This document shows positions 50,128 to 60,900 of a DNA stretch of 64,000 nucleotides, in pieces (the stretch's first letter is position 1; every line of letters starts with the position of its first letter). Where the stretch lies: positions 44,908,572-44,972,571 of the forward strand of contig NC_060059.1 of NCBI RefSeq assembly GCF_020283565.1, written 5' to 3'. The position numbers were made by a program, and so were the translations under genes. This stretch comes from Trifolium pratense. Lineage: Eukaryota > Streptophyta > Magnoliopsida > Fabales > Fabaceae. Below the pieces are notes generated by a model. The model searched no databases. It was not told the origin of the DNA and saw only the letters and a program-made list of their open reading frames with translations.

Positions 50128-50482
50128 TTTTTTTTAAAGAAAATGATTTAAAAGCTATGATTGGTTAATATAATTAGGGTTAGGATTAATGGTAGGAGAA
50201 CTATTAGGATTTATATATATAGTTTTTTTATTATTTATTTTTTAAAGAAAATGATTTAAAAGCTATGATTGGTTAATATAATTAGGGTTAGGATTAATGG
50301 TAGGAGAACTATTTAGGATTTATATATGGTAGGAGAACTATTTAGGATTTATATATATATATATATATATAGTTTTTTTATTATTTATTTTTTAAAGAAA
50401 ATGATTTAAAAGCTATGATTGGTTAATATAATTAGGGTTAGGATTAATGGTAGGAGAACTATTTAGGATTTATATATATAGA
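50128..50482 (-). repeat. Triplicated 5' terminal segment of the Helitron
   Basis: Three direct copies of a roughly 90-100-bp unit containing AAAGAAAATGATTTAAAAGC, TATGATTGGTTAATATAATT, AGGGTTAGGATTAATGG and TAGGAGAACTATTTAGG begin near 50,136, 50,243 and 50,393. The unit is the Helitron's own 5' end. A shorter partial copy (GGTAGGAGAACTATTTAGGA) lies between the second and third. Confidence 0.88.
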
Positions 50483-51024
50483 TTATTAACATTTTAACTA
50501 AGAATGTGACGAAGAACAAAATATTATAGTGAAACTAATGTATCAAATTATTATAGTGAAACTAATGTATCAAATTATTAACATTTTAATGTATCAAATC
50601 ACTAATGTATCAAATCACCATTTACTGAAACTGTGAAAATGACGGCGACGACGGCGAAACGGATAGAGAGGGTGACAGCGAGCGGTGCTGGTACTGACAA
50701 AGAGAGGTGATGGCGGAGAATGGTGTTGAGACAGACGGAGAGTTGATTTCAGCGGCGAGTTGCAAGGAGATGACGGCGGTGAATGATTAGCAAGGAATCC
50801 TAATAGTGAAATTGTGTAAGGGAAGAAGAAGAAGAAGAAGAGGGACGTGATTAGCAAGGAATAAGGAGATGATAGTGGTGAATGATTAGCAAATAGTTTA
50901 CATGTTTCTTTCAATTTTTTTCTTTTTTAACCTGAACCGTTGATTTGTTTTATTGCCACGTGTCACAGATCTAGGCAACTAATGGAGGAAAAGGAGGATA
51001 TACTAATGGAGCTGATCTCAACTC

Positions 51025-51830
51025 AATCTCGTATACTCTTCACTTTGTTGTTTTTATCCATTTTCAATATAAGAGATAAATGTTATATTTTACAAGCTTA
51101 TAATATATCGATGAAATAGGCGCAAAATGTATATTTATACTTCTTTTCTAATTGATCTATTATTGTCTTTAGATCTACAAATTTGAAACAAAATAACATC
51201 ATCACCTTGTTTATTTTATTTTTTCATTTAGTTCTCCTATCCTTTGTTACATTCTGCACAATATATTGAATCATTTGAAAATTAGAAATTTTTGAATAAT
51301 GATGTTTTAGATGTAATCAAAATTTCAATCTAACCTGCAATAACTGACCCGAACAAACCGAAGATGTAGGCGGTGGCATTGGGTCCGATTTAAATGGTTG
51401 CGTTTTTTATCAGTTTTATGATTTTCGGCACGAACCCGACCGAAATCGATCAATGCTCATGCCTATAAAACATCTCACTTCCCTATTAACACTGTTAACT
51501 TTATGTTGATTTTTATTGTTAAATTTTTTCTTGCTAACATAAAAGATTTAAGAAGAAGAAAAAATCAAGTCATGATCCCAAATCTTGTGAGAGTATCAAG
51601 CCGAAGACGAACGCCTCTTCAAATATATGTCACTCGTGAATGAGAGTTTGCTTGTATGTCACAGTCAACGACAAACTCAATCGAAGAGGAGCTCCGTTGA
51701 CCACAACTGTTCTGATAAGATAATATCAGCTATAAAATTAATTTATATAAATTTATATTTTTAGCTTATGAAAAATAATGTATTCAAATTTTATATTTTA
51801 TATTATTATTAATTCTTACTAGTTAAGTTC
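51025..51830. other. Intergenic DNA between the MULE and the second Helitron
   Basis: After the right MULE target duplication the sequence is AT-rich without a recognised gene. The part around 51,340-51,470 (AACTGACCCGAACAAACCGAA and CGAACCCGACCGAAATCG) resembles degenerate transposon-associated repeats with CCGA motifs. Nothing else can be assigned. Confidence 0.5.
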
Positions 51831-51948
51831 ATGTGAGCTTAGCTCAGTTCGTAGGGACATCGCATTATATGTGCAGGAGCCCGGGACACTCCACTTATCC
51901 ACCTTTAAGGTGAATTTTCTATCCACTAGGTTACTTGAAAAAAAAAAT
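51831..51948 (+). mobile_element. SINE-like element
   Basis: The sequence begins TGTGAGCTTAGCTCAGTTCG, resembling a tRNA A box, followed by a degraded B-box region (GGAGCCCGGGACACTCC) and CCACTAGGTTACTTG with an A-run at the end. It looks like a short RNA polymerase III-type retroelement of the kind common in legume intergenic DNA. The target duplication is not evident. Confidence 0.5.
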
Positions 51949-52030
51949 CTTACTGGCCAAAATTGTACTTTTATAAACATTTTTTTTTTCATAAACAATT
52001 TTAAATAAAAACTGTTTTGTAAAAATTAAA

Positions 52031-53120
52031 TCTATATATATAAATCCTAGATAGTTCTCCTACTACTAATCTAACCCTAATTGTGTCAACCAATCATAGC
52101 CTTTAAATTATTTTCTTCATTTTAAAATTAATTGTAACAATTTTAATTACAACCTATGAATGAAAACACACCTAATGTATAAGATGAAAAGTTTTCATAT
52201 CATTGAATAAATATACAAATAAAAAATCACAATTCATCAATATTATTGTAGATTAATATTGTATTATTTCCACTATGATGGAGTGTTAAAATGCATGAAC
52301 CCACTATTATGATGGAGAATTAAAATGCTTAAATGCTTTCATATTTTTAAAGTCAATGTAATTGCTTACCACCTCTCAATAAATTCTTATGTTTGTAATT
52401 CTTCACCCTTTTCTATTCTTTTCATTACCTCTCAATATATATTGATGCTTTTAGTCTCTCTATTTCATTTAAATACCTCACAGTGAACCATTCTCTCCAT
52501 AAACCTCTTTCTCACCCTTATTTATTCATTTCTTTCCCTTTTTTGTAATATATTCAAGTTTTATAAATATGTTGTTTGTTGATGAAAAAATGAAGAATTA
52601 TCTTGATATACTTCTCTCATTTTAACAAAATCTCTATTGATGTATTTTTTTAATTATTATTATTGACTTTTTTCCTTTTTTTTTTACTTTGATCATCCAG
52701 AGCGATAAGATTCATGCTACTGTGAGAGAGTTTGGTGTCAGAGATTTAAAAAAATGGTTCAAGAAGGATCAACATATGAGGTTGAAAAAATATTGATTGA
52801 AGGAAGTGATCCGAAATACAAAATTACACCACATAAGTATAAGTTGAATTGCATGTTTACTACCACATAAAAATATTGTTAACCATGATGATGATGATGA
52901 AGATACAAATGTAACTTCAAATGTCGTGTATAGAGAAATTTTTTCAAATGTATAAACACATCTCTTATGTATATCTTACATTTACATGACTTTTAATATT
53001 ATTATTGTTGTTGTTATTATTATTTTGATAATACTTATTATTTTAATTTATACGAATAATTTTTTAATATTATAATATAAAATAGCTCATAGTACCCGTG
53101 CATCGCCACGGGTAAATAAA
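52031..53120 (+). mobile_element. Second Helitron with degraded 3' end
   Basis: It starts TCTATATATATAAATCC after an A (52,030), nearly identical to the 5' end of the Helitron at 48,938-50,482 (AGTTCTCCTAC, then CTAACCCTAATT and CAACCAATCATAGC). Near the right end is the hairpin CCCGTGCATCGCCACGGG (53,095-53,112), the same as in the first Helitron with one base inserted in the loop side. The CTRR terminus is absent; GTAAATAAATAATCC follows instead, so the right boundary is approximate. It contains an RPA1-like OB-fold remnant. Confidence 0.8.
52694..52870 (+). pseudogene. RPA1-like OB-fold (DUF223) remnant carried by the Helitron
   Basis: After an acceptor-like CATCCAG the sequence reads DKIHATVREFGVRDLKK and then, after a one-base frame change in the A-run at 52,748-52,754, MVQEGSTYEVEKILIEGSDP and KYKITPHKYKLNCMFT. 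This is the pattern of the first OB fold of replication protein A-like proteins carried by plant Helitrons (xIHAtvrk...f..l.EG..Y.i.nf.V......yr.T.h.ykl.f). The frame break and lack of further exons make it a pseudogene. It may have been part of the ancestral Helitron. Confidence 0.7.
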
Positions 53121-53407
53121 TAATCCAAATGAAGTAACAAGCGCTTATCTTGTGCTATAATAGCTGTTTGGATAAACAAGGCAATATAATTATGAGGTTT
53201 TTGATGAGTAAGGAAAGAAGAGGGAGGAGCTAAGGTGAGGATATTGGTAATGTGACTGTGTATCTATCTTCCTAAAGCAGTTAGTTGGGAGAGAGAGAGA
53301 AAGACACTGCACCAATCTTCAATTTTCTGATTAAATTGAACAAAAGATAACGCGTCTTTCAAATTCATTCAAATTAAACTCTCTCAAACTCAAACGCAAC
53401 CAAAACG
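53121..53407 (+). promoter_or_regulatory. Upstream region and 5' leader of the NECAP gene
   Basis: The first part (53,130-53,180) has AAGCGCTTATCTTGTG and GCTGTTTGGATAAAC, an edge of the MITE family also seen at 21.6 kb. A GAGAGAGAGAGAAAGAC tract (53,290-53,306) and CT-rich, ATG-poor sequence just before 53,408 fit a short plant 5' leader. Confidence 0.45.
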
Positions 53408-55496
53408 ATGTCGTTAGAAGAAGAAGATGAGGGTTTCGAGCACACGCTACTTGTCGTACGCGAAGTCGCTGTCTACAAGATCCCGCCGCGCACAACCTCC
53501 GGCGGCTACAAGTGCGGCGAGTGGCTTCAATCCGACAAGATCTGGTCAGGTCGGCTCCGAGTTATATCACGTAAGGACCGATGTGAGATCCGGTTAGAAG
53601 AACCGAACTCCGGCGATCTCTTCGCAGCGTGTTTCGTGTTCCCTGGTCAGCGCGAGGGTTCTGTTGAACCGGTTCTCGACTCGTCTCGCTACTTCGTTCT
53701 CAAGATCGAGGATGGTCAAGGTAAGCATGCGTTTATTGGATTAGGGTTCAATGAAAGGAATGAAGCTTTTGATTTCAATGTTGCACTGTCTGATCATGAA
53801 AAGTATGTACGGCGAGAGAATGATAAGGAATCCGGTAACTCCGATGACGCCGAGGATTCTCAGATCGACATTCATCCTGCCGTTAATCACAGGCTCAAGG
53901 TATTTTTTTTTCTTTTACTAATTTTGTGTAATCGATCTAATTCTTACGAATGTTTCCAATTTTCAGTTGAAATATGCTTTCTAATCAAAATCTTAGTGGA
54001 CATGTTCATTTTTAGCATGTATATTGATGTAGTTCTTGTGTACTTTTGATTAGTGTCAGTTGTTGATGAGCTAGAGTCAATGAAGCATGGTTCAATGTTG
54101 TGGTTAAACAATCATTGAAATACTCGTGTTATGATTACAGTTGCTTTATGCTATTTTCATGATGATGGTGAATTGAAAAGGGTGGTTTGTTTTGGTGAAA
54201 TTCGATTTTTAGAGCAATTTGTTTGTTTGTCAGACAATGTTTTATATGGATCCGGCTTCTCTAAAGCAATCCACTTTAGAGTTTAAAGTGTGTAATTAGT
54301 CATTGATTAACAAATCAAAAGTGGATATTATAGGTGCACCATAATAAATCACAGGGTTGTTAAACTAACAACCATTGATTTCCTCACTTTAGAGGATCCA
54401 AATCCGTTTTAAATCATGGTCCCAGTCATGATCCTTGGCATTATGGATGATTCTGGTCAAATAAGGCTGAAGCAGCTTCAATAGTGGCTGCAGTCTGGAG
54501 AGACATCAAAATTCATAGACTTTGATGTTGTGACCTAGATTGCTGACCTTGTGGGCGTGTTTTTCTCCCTTATGGTTCATGGTTTTTCCTATATTTGATT
54601 GTATTTGTCAATTGGTCTGTAGGCGGGGGAAACCATTAGGATTAATGTGAAGCATAAGGCAGCTGGTGGAGCTGGCATGCTTTCAGCTGCTGGCCTAACG
54701 GGCGGGCATGTAGCAACACCAAAGCCAAAAGTATTGAACCTTGCTCCCCCACCGGGTGCAGCGAAAATCAGATCTGCTCTCCCACCCCCACCAAATGATC
54801 CTGTTGCTGTTCGGATTGCTTCTACCATTACTGGATCTAGTGTCAAAGGGACAAACGAAGACGCGAAACACTCTACTGATTCTCTATCAGATCTTTCTCA
54901 ACTACAGGTATGCTGGTCCTGCTCATTCTCTTAGACAATTTGAAGATTATTCTAATTAAATCTAATTTTGAAGATTCTGTGTCTTACCTATCTAATCTTA
55001 GTACTTAGGTTGGAATTAATTACCTTTACTTTTTCATTGTTGCCATCTCAATGCTGTAACCCCCAAGTTCTAAGTTTTTGTTCCTTTCCTTACAAGGCGT
55101 TTAACAGAATATTTGGTACACTGGTAGTACTATTTACCCTCTGCTAATGAAGTAATAAAGTAAACACTTAATAATAACAATACTAACGACATTTCTTTGT
55201 TATGCATATAATAATTCTGGCAGTTTTGTTTATTGAGTTGTAGTTTCTGATCCCATGTATCAATCTAGATTCCTACATAAAGTGACTGTTTTAATTTGCA
55301 AAACAAGCAATTATATTGGTTATCCATATCCATGATCCTTTGACTTTCCAGTTTAATTTCCCTACATGGGCTGAAGTCCTAGACACTATCTAAAATGAAC
55401 CATTAGTAAGATATTTAATGTTTGCACTTACAGAAGAATCTTCCAAAACCAGCAAATTCTGGATCAACAGCTGCATCAGGATGGGCAGCCTTCTGA
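53408..55496 (+). CDS. NECAP: NECAP-like adaptin-ear-binding coat-associated protein
   Basis: Three exons (53,408-53,899; 54,623-54,907; 55,434-55,496) join in phase to 279 residues, the usual NECAP length. The start MSLEEEDEGFEHTLLVVREV leads directly into the PHear domain (about residues 10-150): VYKIPPRTTSGGYKCGEWL, KIWSGRLRVISRKD, YFVLKIEDGQGKHAFIGLGF and RNEAFDFNVALSDHEKYV are characteristic. A proline-rich linker follows (NLAPPPGAAKIRSALPPPP). The protein ends ASGWAAF, a WxxF motif of the kind that binds adaptor appendage (ear) domains. The role is as a cytosolic clathrin-adaptor accessory in endocytosis or trans-Golgi traffic, inferred from the family. The last 20 codons are a separate small exon, and the sequence around the stop is duplicated just downstream. 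Confidence 0.93.
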
Positions 55497-55562
55497 TTAT
55501 ATATACAGACACTCCTGGATCGAGAGCTGCATCTGGATGGGCAGCCTTCTGATTATATATAC
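55461..55562 (+). repeat. Tandem duplication of the NECAP 3' coding end
   Basis: The 46 bases at 55,461-55,506 (end of the last exon with GATGGGCAGCCTTCTGATTA) recur at 55,517-55,562 with a few changes. The second copy again encodes the ASGWAAF-stop string but lies in the 3' untranslated region. The period is 56 bp. Confidence 0.9.
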
Positions 55563-57912
55563 GAGTATAACTACGAGGCTTTTGTTACTCTCTGGTTTAT
55601 TTTTGGGGTTATTCATTCTGAGAAAAGAAATAGTGGAGGAAGCTGAAGAAAGAGGTGTGTCATAAGTATAGTTAGCACAATACTGAGTAATTCGATTGCT
55701 CGAGGAATGTCCTGGAAATATTCATGTTTTTCCTTGGTTTGTAATAACAGGTTTCTATATCCATGTAAAATTAATTTCTCCCTGATCCCTTGATTTCACC
55801 CAATATTTCTTGATCGAGGCATGTGCTTGTGATTTTCGTGCTCAAAGAAGGGTTCTCCCCATGCCCAATTTGTTAACATGGGAGACCGCTTTTCCAAATT
55901 TATTTGAACCAACTATGGGAGGAAATTATTGTCGATGTATTAACTGAGTTGTCTTATAAGAACATCAAAGTACAGACGGTGATATTTATCACTATCTCTC
56001 TTTTACTTTTTTATTTTCTACAACTTTCATGTATTTCTAAAATATACATAAATTAGAAATTGTCGATGTATTAACTGACTTGTCTTATAAGAACGTCAAA
56101 GTACAGACAGTGATATTTATCACTATCTCTCTTTTACTTTTTTATTTTATACAACTTTCATGTATTTCTAAAATATACATAAATTAGAAGACACTGAATT
56201 TGTCATCAAATTATGGTGACAAAATATAATTTCTTATTAACTATTGTGGTTTTTATTCCATAATAATAATGGTAATAGTTCAATACGACAATTTCAACAA
56301 CTGGTGTGCTTAGTTTCACGCCCAAATACAACAGCTGTGGCACGATTTGGATTGCATGAGAATTTGGCGTACTTAGTTATGCTCAGACTTCCGATCTTGG
56401 CTCTAAATATATGAACTCTTTAGTTAAGTGTTCGTAGATATATACATTTCGACTAGATATTTACCAGATACAACAAATATTTTTAAAAAAATTTAGGTGA
56501 TCATAGAATTGATGTAAATCAGGGAACAATTGGTCAAATTAATGAAAGTCACAGACAATTTTGTTTAGTTGATGAAGGAGAAGTGTGTCGTTTGTTATCC
56601 GTTATTCAGTGGGTGCTTGAGACAAAACAACTAGTGGATAGTTTCAAAACCCCGTCTCTAAGTTTGGTGCTTTACTTATACTTAATTGCAGACACTTTTT
56701 CTTTTATCTTTTAATAACTCTATGTGTTGAGTTAACAGGGATAAAAATAAATGGGATAGCTTAGGCTTTAGCAAAGACAATCTAATTCAGCCTGATTTCA
56801 TGAGTCAGAGCTTCGTGGATAAAAGGTAGTTGACAAAATTGACAATGCCAAGTCTGCCAACAACCGTAAGAAAAATTCTTGTCTACGTGAAAAATAAATA
56901 ATACCCAGACTCAAAGTTTAACCATTACTGAAATAGACTGACCAAGATAGAAGGTAAAACCATAAATAAAACAACCCAAGATTATCTAATGTGCCCTCCA
57001 CAAGTTGATATTTCCTAGAGTAATTTTAATGTCTTTACCTAGTTTTAGTGCAGAATCCTAGTTTCTTAGCTTGATAGGATTTATCTTCCTATAAGGGGAG
57101 GTCGATACCTTCACATTGATCTATTTTTTACACTCTTCCACTTGTGGTGGTGATGAACCGTAGTGAGGTACCTCTGCATATTACGCTCAAACCAACTGAC
57201 GGTCTAAGAAAACAAGTCGATTTCTATCAAACCATAGTATGTTAAAGAACTAAACACATAAATTTTATCTTTGAAATTTGTGTTTAAAACTACTTTCAAA
57301 GAATTAAATACATAATTTTGGTCTCGTGAGTGTAGCATAATTGATAACTACAAGAGATATTATTGGAGGAATCAGGATTCAACCTTTGGATTTCTCATTG
57401 TGTAAGTCTAGTTATTAGGCTACTTAGAAAAATAAAAAATTACGTAATTTTAAAGATGAGTTTTTTATCTTTGCTTCTGTAACACATGCTCTTAGGGCAC
57501 TTGACAACAAGACCCTAATTTAAATTGTAAAACCCAAAACTGTAGAGGTTCACATTCATGTTCCCTCCCTTTAAAAAGGTTCACATGAAACCAATAACAA
57601 CGCAAGTTCTTTTTTACGCACACGCATTTTTTGTCTACTTAGAATTATCCAAATTAGAACCAAATAAATAAATAGAAAGAGGCTTTAGAAAACTACTATT
57701 TGCAGTTTGTTCTCCAGTACAAAATTGTGGCAAGAAACCACCAATGTGCATTCTTCTGACCGGTATCCCAACAAAAACTTAATATTAGTATACAAAAAGT
57801 CAACCTGTTAAACGCAAGGAAAGGCTTCAGACTACGTAATGAGTATTCCCTCAACTTATGTGACTTGTAGTGTGCAGTCAGCACTCGGCATCGAATTATT
57901 GCAAATAACATA
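55497..57912. other. Spacer between convergent NECAP and CSB genes
   Basis: This holds the two 3' untranslated regions and AT-rich intergenic DNA. A 131-bp tandem duplication lies at about 55,927-56,188. A SINE-like stretch is possible at 57,335-57,425 (GAGTGTAGCATAATTGATAA then GGATTCAACC). No further gene is recognised. Confidence 0.55.
55927..56188. repeat. 131-bp tandem duplication
   Basis: The unit beginning ATTGTCGATGTATTAACTGA and ending AATATACATAAATTAGAA occurs twice head to tail with only a few differences (for example GAACATC or GAACGTC, and ACGGTG or ACAGTG), with a period of 131 bp. Confidence 0.93.
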
Positions 57913-60900
57913 CTATTCTCGATAGTCTGGCTTCAGAACCCAATGGGAACCATCTGATCCTTTCTGCAACGTTGCTATTTCCTTTAACATATTCTTGAAC
58001 AGGGCAAGATCTTTTGAGGGGATCCTGTCCTTGAAATGCTGAACTATGCTGTCTGAACTACACCTGCCACCTTTCTGTTCGAAAAAGGTACAGATTTTCC
58101 GTATCATTACTTCAGGTTGGAATCCAGATGAATTTTCAGGAGCCCTTGTAGTTCTAACATTTATAGATCTTGACTGATTTGTGGAACTTGACGACATACC
58201 AAACTGATTCTCAAGCCCGGCACTGATGGCTTTTTCTTGATTACCTCGAATTTTAGATAATATTTCAGCAGAAGATAATGCCTTACCAGAAGATGCCCCA
58301 GCAGCATATCCATTGAATTTGTTGGATCCGCTGCTTGGTAATTCATCAGATGCTTTGCTATTGTTTAGCAACAGGGGTTTCACAGTTGAACCAAACTTCC
58401 GCCGAACAGATGATGGTGCACCAGCAGTTCCCGACCTTCCAGTCCATGTAGGAACAGAGACGCTTTCATGGCTTCGGATCATTCGTGACTGACGTAAAGC
58501 TTCTGCAGCTCTTTGTGCAACCTGGGAAGCTTGCTCATCAAGTCTCATCTTCTCCTCATCATTGGCATTCATGATCAACTCATGGTTCATGGCACTCTGT
58601 CAAATCATATAAAGAGTTAATCACAAAGGAAAACAGTAAACAGACCAATATGTGCAATATAGTATAGTTTGGATATCTTGTATTTCTTGTACAAATCAAC
58701 ACTACCTTTGTCCTTAATTATTGTTAAGTGGACTTGGATCTCATCCCAAAAGCTAACTCAAAGGAAGAGGATGCCCAAACACATTTATACACCCAACAGC
58801 TCGGGAACCTGAGCAATGTAGGACTCCAAAAACAGACTACAAACAATCTAAACACCCACCCTCACGCCTAGCGTGGGCCTGGATCCAATTCCCACATTGC
58901 AATATTTAACCCGACTCTGATACCCTGCTAAATGGGTTTGGATATATCTCATCCCAAAGTCTAGCTCAATGGGTGAGGGGGCCCAAACACCAAACAACTA
59001 TCAGACCCACTATTCACATTTGTAGTCCCGTAATGCGGGACTCCAAACAAACTACAAATAACTTCAACAATTATAAGACCCACTATCTACATTTGTAGTC
59101 CCGTAATATAAGACTCTCCAAACTTTCACATGTATTAATCACTTCTCAACAAAACTACCCCCATTAAATGTACAATTGGGAAACACAAGTTTATTTTCTC
59201 TCCCATATTATATTATTAATTGCAGGGGTAACTATTGTAAAAGTAACATACATTTTACAAATTTATTGCTACAACCACTTTTCTAAATATGGGTAAAATT
59301 CGTAGGTCTTATAATAAGGGATGGATATAGTATATGCTTGCATGTTTCATAATCATCTTAATTCTTGAATAACTACTCATGCAAAGACTGTTGTTTCCAA
59401 TGATATGCTTGTAATGATGCATGATAATTTAGATGCAAGTTGAAAAATACTGAAGAAGCTTACATGTATCCCATTAGCATCAAAAAGACTTTTCAATATA
59501 TCCGCTTCTCCATCAACCTCATTACTTTTGTCAACCTTTTCTTTCCATTTTCCTCTTGAAGATCTTGTGTGTGATTTGTCATCATTATCAACTGCAGCAT
59601 CTTCAGAACCCAGTTCAGCAGTTTGACTATATTCAATCTTATCCTGGTTATCTTGATGTGTCCCAGTAATATTTACATCTTCAGATATTTGACTGAAAAT
59701 ATTTGATGTTTCTGTTGAGCCAGTTTCTCCATCCACATTCAATACAAAAAGGTCCTTCATATCTCGGGCTTTAAAGAACCTTTTCTGCTGTGGGTTCTTC
59801 AAGATCTTATTGGTAAGAAAATGTTTGTAAATCTGACGATGATACACTTTCTCCTCTATAGTTCCACGAGTGATTAACCTATATATTGTGACATCCCGTT
59901 TCTGACCAATTCGCCATGCACGCTCTCTAGCCTAGAACATTATTCCCCATGAGATTGAAGTTGATACAATTTCACAAACAAAAAAGTAATCTGAAAATTA
60001 TCAGAGGCATTGAAATTCAGAGTGTATTTAGATTGATGGAAAAAGAAGAGGAAATTGAATGAGGTGATAAAGGAGGCCATTGTTCATGCCCCCTTCGATA
60101 CCCATTCATTCCTCTTGTTTTTTCCTTCCTATTTTCCCCATTTTCGTTTCCCCTTAATAAAACATCCAGACACAACTAACAAACCGGTCATGAAAAAATG
60201 GTGAAGTAAAGGTTTTCAGTCATGTTTCAACCACTTAAAGAGCAAAACGACATTTTAGATACAAACATACCTGCATGTCAGTTGAAGGATTCCAATCAGG
60301 GTCAAAGATGATCACTCTATCTGCACCAGTAAGATTTGTCCCCAACCCCCCTACTTTGGTTGTTAAAATGAAAACAAAAATCTCAATCGAGGCATTAAAT
60401 TCATCCATTAAAGCCATTCTCTGTTTTACAGGAGTGAGACCATCCATTCTCCGGTAAATATGACCAGAAGTGGTCAAATATTTCTCAAAAATGTCAAGCA
60501 TTTGTTGGGTTTGAGTAAAAAGAAGAACACGGTGGCCCTGCTCCTTCCAAACATTAAGCACTTGAGCTACAACTTTCATTTTCCCACTACGTTCTGGATT
60601 TCCATAATCTGGATTGCTGAAGGCATGTTCCCTTTCAAGTAGGTCTGGATGGTTGCAGATCTTGCGCATCACATCAATTCCATAAAGCGAATTTCTGCCT
60701 CCATCCAATATTTCCTCCACTTCAGTGCTTGCTAAAAATGCTCTATAAGCAGATATTTGCTCTGATGTAAGGCTGCAAAACAGAACATGCTCGGTTTTCT
60801 TTGGAAGTTGGGCATTTACATCAGCCTTCATTCGTCGGAGAAGATAAGGCATAACTAAATCTCGTAGCATGACAGCACACCTGCAACATAACAAAATAAT

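Larger units (their letters stand above)
48938..50482 (-). mobile_element. Helitron nested in the right TIR of the MULE
   Basis: On the minus strand it starts TCTATATATATAAATCC (50,482) and ends with the hairpin CCCGTGCATCGCACGGG and GGGTCTAG (48,938), the canonical 5'-TC and CTRR-3' ends. The flanks are A on the 5' side and T on the 3' side. Removing it restores TTAATAATATGTTTAC, exactly the sequence found uninterrupted in the left MULE arm, which proves both boundaries. It is 1,545 bp with no Rep/helicase gene. The interior has a 92-bp (AT)n tract and three tandem copies of the 5' terminal sequence. Confidence 0.95.
46215..51024 (-). mobile_element. MULE (FAR1-type) with long TIRs, containing a nested Helitron
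   Basis: The ends are GAGTTGAGATCAGCTCC and its exact complement, flanked by a perfect 9-bp duplication AATCTCGTA (46,206-46,214 and 51,025-51,033), the size typical of Mutator-like elements. The inverted repeats are unusually long: 46,215 to about 46,944 on the left and about 48,701-51,024 on the right once the Helitron at 48,938-50,482 is removed. The right TIR includes the first roughly ten codons of the transposase, and the left TIR ends with a stray copy of the same codons. Without the Helitron the element is 3,265 bp. The transposase is broken, so the copy looks immobile on its own. Confidence 0.93.
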
